A stretch of 64,000 nt of DNA from Ascidiimonas aurantiaca (GCF_037646345.1 NZ_JBBEWR010000008.1:1-64000), one strand, 5' to 3'. Numbered from the stretch's first letter, positions 25,988 to 35,000 are shown. Notes: generated from the sequence alone by a model not told the origin. Numbers and translations: made by a program.

Positions 25988-26926
25988 TTATTCTTTTATA
26001 TAATCTGTCAAAACTTTTATCAACTCAGGAGACAAAGGAAAAGTATTGCTGTGATAAGAAGCTCTGTTCTCATTTACATCTTTTACCTGTTTGAGTACGT
26101 GGTTCATTCCTTTAATAATGGTCAATTTTGCATTGGGATTTGCAGAGTGCAGATTCGCAGCATCTTCAGGGGTTATTTGCAGGTCCTGGTCTCCGTTCAC
26201 AATAAGTACTGGTAGCGTAAGTGTATGCATTATTTCCACGGGGTCATAACTATTATAGTTTTTAATAAATTTATAGTTTATGGGTTTAAAAATACTGGCC
26301 AGGAATATATTTACCTCTTGTATGGTGTCAGTTTCTCTAAGTTCTTTCATATGAAGGCTAGCCACTCTTCCCAGTTCTTCATTTTGGGCATTTAACTGGG
26401 CGATCAAGGTCTCTTCAAAAGTTTTTGATGCACCGGCCAGCGATATAAAACGGGAAACATTTTCATTAATGGCGAGCATAGATACTAAAGATCCCTGACT
26501 ATGGCCCAACAGAATAATTTCTTTAAAACGCCCGCTCTTCGCAAAATGTTCAATAATTATTTTCACATCTTCTACCAGATGGTCAAAAGAAAATCCATTA
26601 GAAAGTAAAGAAGGTATATTATCAGGGTTGGCGTTGCGTTTATCATATCGATATACCGCTATGCCATATGTGTTAAGGCTGTCTGACAGCATTTTCATAT
26701 GGTTGGGTATTACCCCCAGTTTTTCCTGATTACCATTGCGATCAGGGTTTCCGGAACCATTTACAATTACCACTAAAGGAGGTGCCTCAGCGGTATCCGG
26801 ATAACTTACCGTGCCTGATATTATAATCTCTTTGTTATTCAACTGCACTTCTTCCCAAATGATCTGTTGAGCTGTTACAACGGGAACAGGTACTAAAAAC
26901 AGTAAAAAAAATAATTTATTCACTTT
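25988..26926 (-). CDS. Secreted alpha/beta hydrolase of the SPFH operon
   Basis: The preferred start is GTG at 26926, overlapping the stop of the upstream gene by 11 bp and giving a clean signal peptide (KLFFLLFLVPVPVVTAQ). An ATG at 26950 exists but adds charged residues before the signal. 312 residues. Hydrolase motifs: VNGSGNPDRNG (oxyanion), YDKRN, nucleophile GHSQGS, acid NGDQDLQI and His in KGMNHVL. It is exported, so it would act in the periplasm. The substrate is unknown. Confidence 0.85.
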   Translation of the reverse strand, partial: KVNKLFFLLFLVPVPVVTAQQIIWEEVQLNNKEIIISGTVSYPDTAEAPPLVVIVNGSGNPDRNGNQEKLGVIPNHMKMLSDSLNTYGIAVYRYDKRNANPDNIPSLLSNGFSFDHLVEDVKIIIEHFAKSGRFKEIILLGHSQGSLVSMLAINENVSRFISLAGASKTFEETLIAQLNAQNEELGRVASLHMKELRETDTIQEVNIFLASIFKPINYKFIKNYNSYDPVEIMHTLTLPVLIVNGDQDLQITPEDAANLHSANPNAKLTIIKGMNHVLKQVKDVNENRASYHSNTFPLSPELIKVLTDYIKE

Positions 26927-27422
26927 CAAATAGTTTTTGTTGATAGTCAAGACTTTTTAGTAATTCTTCCGGCTTTCGTGTGCCTACCAGTATTGGTTTA
27001 TGGTTTTTATATGATATCTCCACTACTTTTGAAGTACCTACCACGCTTATAGAAGGTGTAAGGCCAAGAATATTCCAAAAACCGATACGATATCCATAAT
27101 ACGGAAAACGAATAGGGCGTATTCGATAACCGGTAATACTTTTCATGGGAATACTTTTTTCTTTTATTTGAAAAGGCGGATATTTATAATGTAATCCATG
27201 TATATCGATCCTTACATATTGATACATTCGCAATACCAGGATAAAAGCACCCGTTACCAGAATAAAAGCAAGTGTGCCCACCCATAATAACCGGTTTTTT
27301 TCAGCAGTACTTTCTGCCTGTTGATAAGCTGAAAAAAGAACAAAAAAAACTACAACTGCAGAAGTTACTGTAATTGCATAGGCCCATTTAGGCAGTTTTT
27401 GGGTTTCTGTAAAAACTCTCAT
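26916..27422 (-). CDS. Membrane protein with PH-like (YdbS-type) domain
   Basis: 168 residues with two membrane helices (YAITVTSAVVVFFVLFSAY at ~15-33 and WVGTLAFILVTGAFILVL at ~47-64), then a soluble domain rich in strands (VRIDIHGLHYKYPPF, VVEISYKNHKPILVGTRKP) resembling bacterial PH domains. Such domains often partner with membrane-scaffold proteins. It starts 3 bp after the SPFH stop and overlaps the hydrolase start. Confidence 0.75.
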   Translation of the reverse strand: MRVFTETQKLPKWAYAITVTSAVVVFFVLFSAYQQAESTAEKNRLLWVGTLAFILVTGAFILVLRMYQYVRIDIHGLHYKYPPFQIKEKSIPMKSITGYRIRPIRFPYYGYRIGFWNILGLTPSISVVGTSKVVEISYKNHKPILVGTRKPEELLKSLDYQQKLFESE

Positions 27423-27425
27423 GAT

Positions 27426-28286
27426 TTAATGGTGAAGAGTTCCGGTATTCACAATAGGCGAAGCATCTTTGTCACCGCAAAGTATCACCATAAGATTACT
27501 CACCATAGCTGCTTTTCTTTCTTCATCAAATTTCACTACATCCTTTTTGCCCAGTTCGTCAAGGGCCATTTCTACCATACTTACGGCACCTTCTACTATT
27601 TTATGGCGTGCTGCTACAATGGCAGTTGCCTGCTGGCGTTTTAGCATAGCGTTGGCAATTTCCTGGGCATACGCCAAATACCCTATACGGGCTTCCAGCA
27701 CCTCAATACCAGCCATAGAAAGGCGTTCCTGTACTTCTTTTTCAAGCGCATCACTTACTTCATTTAAGCTGGAACGAAGAGTGATCTCTTCTTTATGCCC
27801 TTCATCTGCAAAGTTGTCATAAGGATACATGCTCGCCAGTTTCCTCACCGCTGCATCTGTTTGTACCCTCACAAAATTTTCATAGTTATCCACATCAAAA
27901 GCAGCTTTATACGTATCTAAAACCCTCCATACCAAAATCGTACTTATCATGATAGGATTTCCTATTTTATCATTCACCTTTAAGCGTTCACTGTCAAAAT
28001 TGCTGGCCCTTAGAGATATTTTCTTCTTGGTGTATAAAGGATTCACCCAGTAAAAACCATTCGTTTTTATGGTGCCCACGTATTTGCCAAATAGTAATAA
28101 TACACGGGAGCCATTTGGGTTTACCAACACAAAACCGGGTAGAAAAAATAACGATGTAAACACAATTAGTAAGAAGAACGGACTCTTTACAAGTGCTAAG
28201 CCGGTAATACCACCTAAAAAAAGAAGAATAAAAATAAAAAGAACGGTATAACCGCTGGACGGGATAATAGGTTTTTCATTACTCAT
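27426..28286 (-). CDS. SPFH/band 7 domain membrane protein
   Basis: 286 residues. Two N-terminal hydrophobic helices (TVLFIFILLFLGGITGLAL and FLLIVFTSLFFLPGFVLV) precede the SPFH domain (GSRVLLLFGKYVGTIKTNGFYWVNP ... TILVWRVLDTYKAAFDVDN). A helical C-terminal part (AYAQEIANAMLKRQQATAIVAARHKIVEGA) would form oligomer contacts, as in stomatin/flotillin relatives. SPFH proteins build membrane microdomains and often regulate proteases. It is the first gene of the four-gene minus-strand operon and its upstream region (28287-28477) is shared with the divergent nuclease gene. Confidence 0.9.
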   Translation of the reverse strand: MSNEKPIIPSSGYTVLFIFILLFLGGITGLALVKSPFFLLIVFTSLFFLPGFVLVNPNGSRVLLLFGKYVGTIKTNGFYWVNPLYTKKKISLRASNFDSERLKVNDKIGNPIMISTILVWRVLDTYKAAFDVDNYENFVRVQTDAAVRKLASMYPYDNFADEGHKEEITLRSSLNEVSDALEKEVQERLSMAGIEVLEARIGYLAYAQEIANAMLKRQQATAIVAARHKIVEGAVSMVEMALDELGKKDVVKFDEERKAAMVSNLMVILCGDKDASPIVNTGTLHH

Positions 28287-28477
28287 AAGAAGAAAATTTA
28301 ATATGATATTATTTTGATATCGTAAATATATTATTTTTATTTTTTATTTACAAGTTTTTATTTTTAATCTGTGAGAGCATAGTTGTGCCTAAAGCATCTG
28401 TATAAGGTATATGGAAAATTTTTCCTTTTTTTAACAGGAACCTGGGTTGACTGACTTATTTTTGAAAAAAAATAATC

Positions 28478-29248
28478 ATGAGACTTTTTTATGTTATTGT
28501 ATTGCTGGCCTGTCATATCGGGTATGCAGGCAGTTTGTATTGGGGGCAAACCGGTCATAGAATAGTAGGAGAGGTAGCCAGTCAACATTTAGATGGAAAA
28601 ACCAAGAGAAAAATAAAGCAACTTTTAGGAGGAAAAAGCCTGGCATTGGTGGCTAATTACGCAGATGAGATCAAAAGTGACGAACGTTTTAAGGGGTTTA
28701 GCCCCTGGCACTATGTAAATTTTCCTTTTGACAGTAAGTATAAAGATCAGGAGCCCAGCCCGTATGGTGATTTAATTATGGGTATAGAAAAATGTATTTC
28801 TGTTTTAAAAAGTGAAAGTTCTTCAAAAGAAGATAAAACGTTTTATCTCATGCTGCTCATTCATTTTATAGGAGATCTGCACCAACCTCTTCATGTAGGA
28901 CGTGGAGAAGACCGGGGTGGTAACGACATACAAGTGCAATGGTTTGGAAAAGGAAGTAATCTTCACAGGGTATGGGACAGTGATATGATTAATCAATATG
29001 GTATGAGTTACACCGAACTCACCGAAAACCTGCCGGTTCTCACCCGTGCTCAAAAAAAAGAACTTGAAAAAGGGAACCTCATGGACTGGGTTTACGAGTC
29101 GCAGCAAATAGCAAAAACTGTATATGCCTCAGCTAAAACGGGTGAGAAATTAGGGTATCGTTATATGTACGATCATTTCGGCACTGTAAAAAAACAACTT
29201 CAAAAAGGAGGCTTGCGTTTGGCAAAAGTTTTAAATGCCATTTTTTAA
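28478..29248 (+). CDS. S1/P1 family secreted nuclease
   Basis: 256 residues with a signal peptide. The zinc-site residues of P1 nuclease are all present: Trp and His in WGQTGHRIV, Asp in NYADEI, His in SPWHYVNF, His/Asp/His in IHFIGDLHQPLH, and His/Asp in LHRVWDS. It would degrade single-stranded DNA or RNA outside the cytoplasm, and probably removes 3'-phosphates. In P1 the N-terminal Trp coordinates zinc; here the cut would have to fall right before Trp24, after SLY, an unusual cleavage context. Confidence 0.92.
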   Translation: MRLFYVIVLLACHIGYAGSLYWGQTGHRIVGEVASQHLDGKTKRKIKQLLGGKSLALVANYADEIKSDERFKGFSPWHYVNFPFDSKYKDQEPSPYGDLIMGIEKCISVLKSESSSKEDKTFYLMLLIHFIGDLHQPLHVGRGEDRGGNDIQVQWFGKGSNLHRVWDSDMINQYGMSYTELTENLPVLTRAQKKELEKGNLMDWVYESQQIAKTVYASAKTGEKLGYRYMYDHFGTVKKQLQKGGLRLAKVLNAIF

Positions 29249-29259
29249 AAACTGCCAGG

Positions 29260-29303
29260 ATACCAAAACTACATTTGTACCATTACAAATGTAGTTTTGG
29301 TAT
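29260..29303. terminator. Perfect 20-bp hairpin after the nuclease gene
   Basis: ATACCAAAACTACATTTGTA pairs with its exact complement around CCAT. The T-run expected of a terminator is missing (GTAATAG follows). It begins 12 bp after the stop codon, so it may still stop transcription or stabilise the mRNA 3' end. Confidence 0.55.
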
Positions 29304-29608
29304 GTAATAGTATTGAAAGGGCTCACTAATTAGCGGAAGCCTTTTCATAATTATGGCCTTTAATACCTCAAAAATGACGGTTTTCCTCTCAGGGAAACTC
29401 ATTTTTTAACATTAATGCACTTTAACAGGGCGTACTCTACATATCATGTTTGTAAAAAAATGATAAAAACACAGCAAAAAAGGAAGCTTTTTAACAGGAT
29501 TTAATAAATGAATAGAGTATTAAAAACCCTTTGTGTAACGGGTTCTTAATATCGATGAATGGTAAAAAAGGTAGGGGTGGTTTAACATTTATTATTATGC
29601 GGGCATAA

Positions 29609-29616
29609 TATATTTG
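29609..29616 (+). promoter_or_regulatory. TAnnTTTG promoter box
   Basis: TATATTTG matches the Bacteroidota -10/-7 consensus exactly. Transcription would start near 29622, which excludes a GTG at 29619 as the start of the DoxX-like gene and supports the ATG at 29640. Confidence 0.6.
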
Positions 29617-29639
29617 TAGTGCGTAATTACGGAAAGGGG

Positions 29640-30014
29640 ATGAAGAGGAGCCGGGTGAGTTTACAAACTCTTGTGAGATTTGCGTTAGGTCTTTTTTTAG
29701 TGGTACACGGTACAAAAAATGCTTTTGAATTACTTTCTTATACAAATAGAATGCTTGTACTGTTACAGACATTTGAGATAAGTATAACAAGCAAGTTCCA
29801 TAAGATACTTTTGATAATCCCGTTTGTAGAAATTGTATTAGGATTTTTGTTACTCATCGGTATTTTTAGGAGCATCATTTTGTTCTCTTCCTATCTCATG
29901 TTTATAGTGATCGCTTTAGTGCTTATAAAAGCTCAGCAAAAAGAATGGGCTTTTGTGTATATACTGTTTGCCTCTGCTGTGTTCTTTATCATAGCACGTA
30001 AAGAAAAATATTGA
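29640..30014 (+). CDS. DoxX-like membrane protein
   Basis: ATG at 29640 follows GGAAAGGGG, an unusually good ribosome-binding site for this genome. 124 residues with four membrane helices (FALGLFLVVHGTKNAFELL, ILLIIPFVEIVLGFLLLIGIF, IILFSSYLMFIVIALVLI, WAFVYILFASAVFFII). Number and spacing of helices and the early Gly/His fit the small DoxX/DoxD-like family, sometimes called MauE-like. Function unknown. Monocistronic, with terminator after it. Confidence 0.72.
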   Translation: MKRSRVSLQTLVRFALGLFLVVHGTKNAFELLSYTNRMLVLLQTFEISITSKFHKILLIIPFVEIVLGFLLLIGIFRSIILFSSYLMFIVIALVLIKAQQKEWAFVYILFASAVFFIIARKEKY

Positions 30015-30057
30015 ATTTAGTTTTTTTTTCATAATTTGAGTTTTTGGTTAATTAGTG

Positions 30058-30088
30058 AAAAATGCCTCTGGTACACCGGAGGCATTTT
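30058..30088. terminator. Bidirectional terminator
   Basis: AATGCCTCTGG pairs with CCGGAGGCATT around TACA (one G-T pair), with A and T runs on the outside. It lies between the DoxX-like gene and the convergent AlkB-like gene and suits both. Confidence 0.85.
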
Positions 30089-30675
30089 CATTTTATAATT
30101 CTGAAGGTGAGGTTGATTCTGGGGGTCACTGTTTTTTGGGTTTTTGGAACCTGGTGTAACCAATAATCCTGTGTGGAGCCTTTCATTATTAAAACGCTTC
30201 CGTGTTCCAGATATATTTTATGCTTCAACTCCTTCCGTTTGCGATGTTTTAAATGGAACCAACGGGATGCACCAAAACTAACGGAAGCAATTACAGGGTT
30301 TTTCCCCAGTTCTTTTTCATTATCCGAATGCCAGCCATTACTGTCTTTTCCATCTCTGTAGAGGTTTAAAAGGCAGGTAGTAAAAACTTCTTTTTCAGTA
30401 ATAACCTCTACTCTTTTTTTTATTTTTTGTAAGTCTGCGGTAAAAGGTAAAGGATACATAGTAATACCAGAATACGAATACGTATTGTTATTTGATGCGT
30501 ACAGTGCGGTAAGCCTGGGTTGTAAATGCGTTTTTCCAAAAAGAGTAATGGTGTCCTGCTGCCAGGGGGTATTTTTCAAAAGTCGCTCATAAAAACCTTC
30601 CGCCTCCTGATCAGTAAAAAAAGAAGGGTAGTATATGATATGGGCATCCGGTAAAACAGGTGCAATAGGTTTCAT
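30088..30675 (-). CDS. AlkB-like 2-oxoglutarate/Fe(II) dioxygenase
   Basis: 195 residues. The Fe(II) triad is His116 and Asp118 in WHSDNE and His174 in WLHQVP. The 2-oxoglutarate and substrate arginines are Arg186 and Arg192 in RINLTFR. QPRLTALYA is the nucleotide-recognition region of AlkB relatives. It would remove alkyl lesions from DNA or RNA bases. The length fits the short bacterial AlkB homologues. It ends against the shared terminator. Confidence 0.92.
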   Translation of the reverse strand: MKPIAPVLPDAHIIYYPSFFTDQEAEGFYERLLKNTPWQQDTITLFGKTHLQPRLTALYASNNNTYSYSGITMYPLPFTADLQKIKKRVEVITEKEVFTTCLLNLYRDGKDSNGWHSDNEKELGKNPVIASVSFGASRWFHLKHRKRKELKHKIYLEHGSVLIMKGSTQDYWLHQVPKTQKTVTPRINLTFRIIK

Positions 30676-30723
30676 TTACAAGAAGCTTTCCCGGTGTAAC
30701 AGCAAGTATTTGCCAAATCAAAA

Positions 30724-32505
30724 TCAACTGTTTTTTTGAGTACTTATCCAGGTATTTACTTTTTCTTCCAGAAGTTTTAAGGGCAGACAGCCATATCGAA
30801 GTACTTCATTGTGAAACTGTCGTATATCGAAACTGGCTCCCAATTCTTTTTCGGCACGGGCTCTTAGCTCTTGTATTTTGATTTGGCCTATCTTATAGGA
30901 AAGTGCCTGTCCGGGAATGGCCATATATCTTTCTACTTCGGAAATGATCCCGGCTTTGCTTTCTGCTTCGTGATCCAGAGAATACTCAATGGCCTGTTCA
31001 CGGGTCCAGCCCTTAGCATGCAGCCCGGTATCTACTACCAGACGAATGGCTCTGTGCATTTCAGCACTAAGCATACCAAAATACTGGTAAGGATCTTTAT
31101 ATAGCCCCAGTTCTTTTCCTAAAGATTCTGTGTACAATGCCCAGCCTTCTCCATAGGCACTGTACCACAGTGTTTTTCTAAACTCTGGCAAACTTTCATT
31201 TTCCTGCTGAAGTGATACTTGATAATGGTGCCCAGGTATGGCCTCATGAAGAAAAAGATCTTCATCTGAATATATATTATACGCTGTAGCATCAGGAATG
31301 GGAACATAGAAAATACCGGGTCGCGAACCGTCTAAAGAACCTGGATTGTACTGTGCTGAAGCAGATGCCTCTCTAAAAGCTTCAGTACGCCGTATTTCAA
31401 AAGCGGTTTTGGGAGTCATATCAAAAAGCTTTTCCAAATTGGGCTTTATTCTCTCGTGAATTTCGTGAAAATGCTCAAGTACCTGTTCAGGCTTTTTAAA
31501 GGGCATTAGCTCTTTTTTAGTCCTCACTTCTTCAAAAAACTCTTTGAGAGAACCTGTAAAACCAACTTCTTCTTTCACTTTTTCCATCTCACGGGTAATT
31601 CTGTCAACTTCCCGAAGACCCAGTTCATGAATCTCATCAGCGGTCATGGTAGTAGTAGTAAAGTATTCTATTAACTGTTTGTAGAGGGCTTCACCATTGG
31701 GAAGTTCATCTACTCCTGAAGATGTTCTTCCGGCCTCCATGTAATCCGTTTTTATAAACTCCAGTAACGTATTGAGTTTAGGAAGAACCTTAAGCTCCAG
31801 AGCGGCAGTATAACTTTCCCGTATCTGCTTCTTTTCCCGCTCTGTAAGGCTTTCAGGCATATTGGTAACAGGGGTGAAAAAAATATTTTTTTCCACTTCA
31901 CCGGCGGTAAGACTTTCCAATTGTGGTATTACTTTCTTAATGAGTGATTTTGGCAGTACATACCCTTTTTTTATACCTCTTCGCATATTGGCAACCGCTG
32001 TATCGCACCAGACCGTGAACCTGTCAAGTCGCGCAAGCCAGTTGTCATAATCTTTTGCGGTTTTGAAAGGTTGGGCGCCGCTTCCACTGCCTAATTGCCC
32101 TATAGTTAGCGGTAGTGAAAACAACTGATTAACAGGTATCAGCTCTGCTTCAAACTCTAGTAGTTTTAAAGACTGCTCAATTTCCCATTTCAGGATATCT
32201 CTGCTTAATTGCTCTTCTTCCGTAAGGCCGGAGCTGTCGTACATATCAAGTGTATCCTTATAGCGCATATTAAGAACCCACTCTTTGGTTTTAAACTCCT
32301 GCGATATATCTATAGCCAGTTGATCGTTATACCGATTATCTCCTGAAAAAGTAGCCTGTAGTGGATTTAGCACCAGCTTTTTTTGATAATACGACTCGAA
32401 GACTTTATCAATAGGTGGTAAAAGAACCTCATCTTTTACTTCTTTTTCTTTTTTACAGGCAATTGCCAAAAACCCAAGGGCCAGGAAAACTAGAAACTTA
32501 TTCAT
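30724..32505 (-). CDS. DUF885 family metallopeptidase-like lipoprotein
   Basis: 593 residues with lipobox LAIAC (Cys17). The DUF885 motif HEAIPGHHYQ lies near residue 415 and resembles the HExxxGH zinc site of some M3/M32-type peptidases. Other family stretches include SSGVDELPNGEALYKQLIEY and GEGWALYTESLGKELG. Catalytic activity as a peptidase is inferred from the motif only. It has no operon partner; the upstream gap of 225 bp separates it from htpG. Confidence 0.87.
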   Translation of the reverse strand: MNKFLVFLALGFLAIACKKEKEVKDEVLLPPIDKVFESYYQKKLVLNPLQATFSGDNRYNDQLAIDISQEFKTKEWVLNMRYKDTLDMYDSSGLTEEEQLSRDILKWEIEQSLKLLEFEAELIPVNQLFSLPLTIGQLGSGSGAQPFKTAKDYDNWLARLDRFTVWCDTAVANMRRGIKKGYVLPKSLIKKVIPQLESLTAGEVEKNIFFTPVTNMPESLTEREKKQIRESYTAALELKVLPKLNTLLEFIKTDYMEAGRTSSGVDELPNGEALYKQLIEYFTTTTMTADEIHELGLREVDRITREMEKVKEEVGFTGSLKEFFEEVRTKKELMPFKKPEQVLEHFHEIHERIKPNLEKLFDMTPKTAFEIRRTEAFREASASAQYNPGSLDGSRPGIFYVPIPDATAYNIYSDEDLFLHEAIPGHHYQVSLQQENESLPEFRKTLWYSAYGEGWALYTESLGKELGLYKDPYQYFGMLSAEMHRAIRLVVDTGLHAKGWTREQAIEYSLDHEAESKAGIISEVERYMAIPGQALSYKIGQIKIQELRARAEKELGASFDIRQFHNEVLRYGCLPLKLLEEKVNTWISTQKNS

Positions 32506-32669
32506 TTATGCAGTTATTTTGAAGACTTTATAAGGTAAAGTACAGCAGAAATTAGGCATTTCAAATATAAAAATATTATTTATTAATGAGGAGCTAAACA
32601 GGTATAAGTGATAATGTATTCGTTAAACTGTTAATCTTATAACTTATAAATTGGGAGTATTTTAAAAAC

Positions 32670-32706
32670 AACATCCGTTTCTTCTGAAAAGGAAAAAACG
32701 GATGTT
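32670..32706. terminator. Terminator after htpG
   Basis: AACATCCGTTT pairs with AAACGGATGTT around a 15-base loop. On the minus strand a T-rich tail (GTTTTAAAATA) follows. It lies 24 bp after the htpG stop. Confidence 0.7.
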
Positions 32707-32730
32707 AATAGTTTAGTGTATTGATAAGTA

Positions 32731-34605
32731 TTACTTAATCATTTCAAAACTCCGTTTTACAAAACGAGTGAGTTCTTCACCTTTAAGCAATCCCTGAGAT
32801 AACCTAGCCAGATCTAATGCCTGATTAATAAGCCGCTCCTGCTTTGGGCGTGTTTTGGATTCAAGGATCTTACCCGTGAGCTCATGATTGGTATTCACTA
32901 TCAGGTTATATATTTCCGGCATATTACCCATGCCAAACATCCCTCCTCCGGAAGCACTCATCTCTTTCATACGTCTCATAAACTCAGGAACAGTTATGAT
33001 AAAAGGTGCTGCATTACTATCGCGGGACTCCAGTTGTACCGTGTATTTTTCCGAAGAGATCACATCTTTAAGCAAAGTTCCCAGTTTTTCCTGCTCTTCT
33101 TCAGAAAGTTTGGAAATAGTATCTTCCTCTTTTTTGATGAGCTTGTCTATAGCATCTGCATCAACTCTGGCAAAAGATACCTTTTCATTACTGGTTTCCA
33201 GTTTTTGTATTAAATGTGATACAATGGGGGAGTCTAGTAACAACACTTCATATCCTTTTGTCTTCGCCTCTTCTATGTAGCTGTGTTGGTCATCCTTATT
33301 ACTTGCATAAAGAATAATCAGTTTATCATCTTTATCGGTTTGCTGGTCTTTAATTTTTTCCTGCAACTCATCAAAGGTGTAATAAGTGTCATCTACCGTT
33401 GGATACAGTGCAAAATTCCCGGCTTTTTCAAAAAATTTATCGTCTGAAAGCATACCGTATTCAATAACGATTTTGATATCGTTCCATTTTTTCTCAAAAT
33501 CTTCCCTATTGTCTTTAAAAAGGGAATTAAGTTTATCGGCTACTTTACGGGTAATATAGCTGGCAATCTTTTTTACGTTTCCGTCTGCCTGCAGATAAGA
33601 TCTGGAGACGTTCAAAGGGATATCGGGAGAATCAATAACACCTCTTAGCATGGTAAGGAATTCCGGTACAATACCTTCTACATTATCAGTAACAAATACC
33701 TGGTTCTGATAAAGCTGAATTCGGTCCTTTTGAAGATTGAGATCGTTTGAGAGTTTTGGGAAATAAAGAATACCTGTAAGGTTAAATGGATAATCTACAT
33801 TAAGGTGAATATTAAAAAGGGGCTCTTCAAACTGCATAGGATACAACTCTCTGTAAAAAGCGCTGTAATCTTCACTGGAAAGTTCTGAAGGTTGTTTGGT
33901 CCAGGCCGGTTCAGGATTATTAATAATGTTGTCAACTTCAATAGTTTTAGCTTTTTCTTCGCCTTCTTCTTTTTCAAGTGTTTCCTGGCGGGTTCCAAAC
34001 TTGATTGGTACCGGCATGAACTTATTGTATTTTACTAAAAGTTCATTAATTCGATTTTCTTCTAAGAACTCTGTACTGTCTTCTGCAATATGTAAGATAA
34101 TTTCAGTACCCCTTTCCTGCCGTTCATTTTCTTCCATTGTAAATTGCGGGCTTCCGTCACAAGTCCAGTGGGCTGCAGGAGTGTCAAGGTAAGATTTTGT
34201 AATGATCTCCACTTTGTCAGCCACCATAAAAGCCGAATAGAATCCAAGCCCGAAATGACCTATAATACCTGCATCTTTAGCAGTATCTTTATATTTTTCA
34301 ACAAATTCTTCAGCTCCTGAGAAGGCTACTTCATTAATATACTTTTTCACTTCATCGGCCGTCATACCAATACCCTGGTCGATAATATGAAGTTTTTTAC
34401 CTTCTTTGTCTATTTTTACTTCAATAACAGGACTGCCGTATTCTACCTTAGCCTCTCCAATACTGGTAAGGTGTTTTAATTTAAGGGTGGCATCTGTAGC
34501 ATTTGAAATAAGCTCTCTTAAGAAAATTTCATGATCACTATAGAGGAATTTTTTTATAAGAGGAAAAATATTGTCAACAGATACATTAATATTGCCAGTT
34601 GTCAT
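32731..34605 (-). CDS. htpG: Chaperone protein HtpG (Hsp90)
   Basis: 624 residues. The GHKL ATP site is complete (ELISNATDATLK, IIDQGIGMTADEV, GHFGLGFYSAFMVADKV). The middle domain (GILYFPKL, RIQLYQNQVFVTD, SPDIPLNVSRSYLQ) and C-terminal dimerisation part follow. It is an ATP-driven cytosolic chaperone. Length and sequence are ordinary for the family. Its upstream region (34606-) has no TAnnTTTG match, which would fit stress-specific control, though that is only an inference. Confidence 0.97.
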   Translation of the reverse strand: MTTGNINVSVDNIFPLIKKFLYSDHEIFLRELISNATDATLKLKHLTSIGEAKVEYGSPVIEVKIDKEGKKLHIIDQGIGMTADEVKKYINEVAFSGAEEFVEKYKDTAKDAGIIGHFGLGFYSAFMVADKVEIITKSYLDTPAAHWTCDGSPQFTMEENERQERGTEIILHIAEDSTEFLEENRINELLVKYNKFMPVPIKFGTRQETLEKEEGEEKAKTIEVDNIINNPEPAWTKQPSELSSEDYSAFYRELYPMQFEEPLFNIHLNVDYPFNLTGILYFPKLSNDLNLQKDRIQLYQNQVFVTDNVEGIVPEFLTMLRGVIDSPDIPLNVSRSYLQADGNVKKIASYITRKVADKLNSLFKDNREDFEKKWNDIKIVIEYGMLSDDKFFEKAGNFALYPTVDDTYYTFDELQEKIKDQQTDKDDKLIILYASNKDDQHSYIEEAKTKGYEVLLLDSPIVSHLIQKLETSNEKVSFARVDADAIDKLIKKEEDTISKLSEEEQEKLGTLLKDVISSEKYTVQLESRDSNAAPFIITVPEFMRRMKEMSASGGGMFGMGNMPEIYNLIVNTNHELTGKILESKTRPKQERLINQALDLARLSQGLLKGEELTRFVKRSFEMIK

Positions 34606-34763
34606 TTTTTGTAATTTATTTAGTTATTAATACGTATTTTTACAACTAAGTTGACAAAAAGAATACCATAATTATAAGTCCTGACAAACTGTCATTTTGT
34701 AATAGTTTCTCTTCCCATAATAAACTTTTTGAAAAATTTAACACAAAAAACGTTTAACCAATT

Positions 34764-34793
34764 TTGATTATATTTAAACGTTTCGTAATTTTG
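34764..34793 (+). promoter_or_regulatory. Promoter of the candidate small RNA
   Basis: TTG (34764-34766), 19-base spacer, TAATTTTG (34786-34793): a full match to the Bacteroidota consensus. Transcription would begin near 34800. Confidence 0.6.
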
Positions 34794-34799
34794 AATCGT

Positions 34800-34922
34800 T
34801 TTAAATAATCAAAGGGATTAAACTGCTGTGAAAAAGAAAAAGTTTTAAAAATCCTATAATTGGTTTGTTTATTTATTGGTTAGGTTGTTTGGAAAGCGCA
34901 CTTGGTTAGTGCGCTTTCTTTC
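34800..34922 (+). ncRNA. Candidate small RNA, about 120 nt
   Basis: A consensus promoter and a strong terminator 100-120 bases later bound a stretch with no protein frame above six codons. The unit is A/T-rich in its first 90 bases and ends in the terminator stem. The nearest gene upstream points the other way, so the terminator cannot belong to a neighbouring gene. It may be an independent sRNA or a premature-termination leader for the TetR-like gene. No RNA family was recognised. Confidence 0.5.
34892..34922 (+). terminator. Terminator of the candidate small RNA
   Basis: GAAAGCGCACT pairs perfectly with AGTGCGCTTTC around TGGTT, followed by TTTCTTTT. No protein gene on this strand ends nearby. 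Confidence 0.88.
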
Positions 34923-34992
34923 TTTTACAGACTTGTTAAAACTCAACTTTTAAGATTTGTTTAATTTTTTTTAATAAAAGTAAAACATTTTG

Positions 34993-35000
34993 TAAATTTG
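34993..35000 (+). promoter_or_regulatory. Promoter box of the TetR-like/ABC1 operon
   Basis: TAAATTTG matches TAnnTTTG exactly, 10 bases before the first ATG at 35011. The transcript would have almost no leader, and a start at the second Met (35017) is possible. Confidence 0.5.

Larger units (their letters stand above)
29249..29639. other. Intergenic region after the nuclease gene
   Basis: 391 bp without a credible gene. It contains the long hairpin at 29260-29303, a weak GGGTT/AACCC hairpin near 29525-29544, and a TATATTTG promoter box at 29609-29616. The rest is A/T-rich with no feature I can support. Confidence 0.6.
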
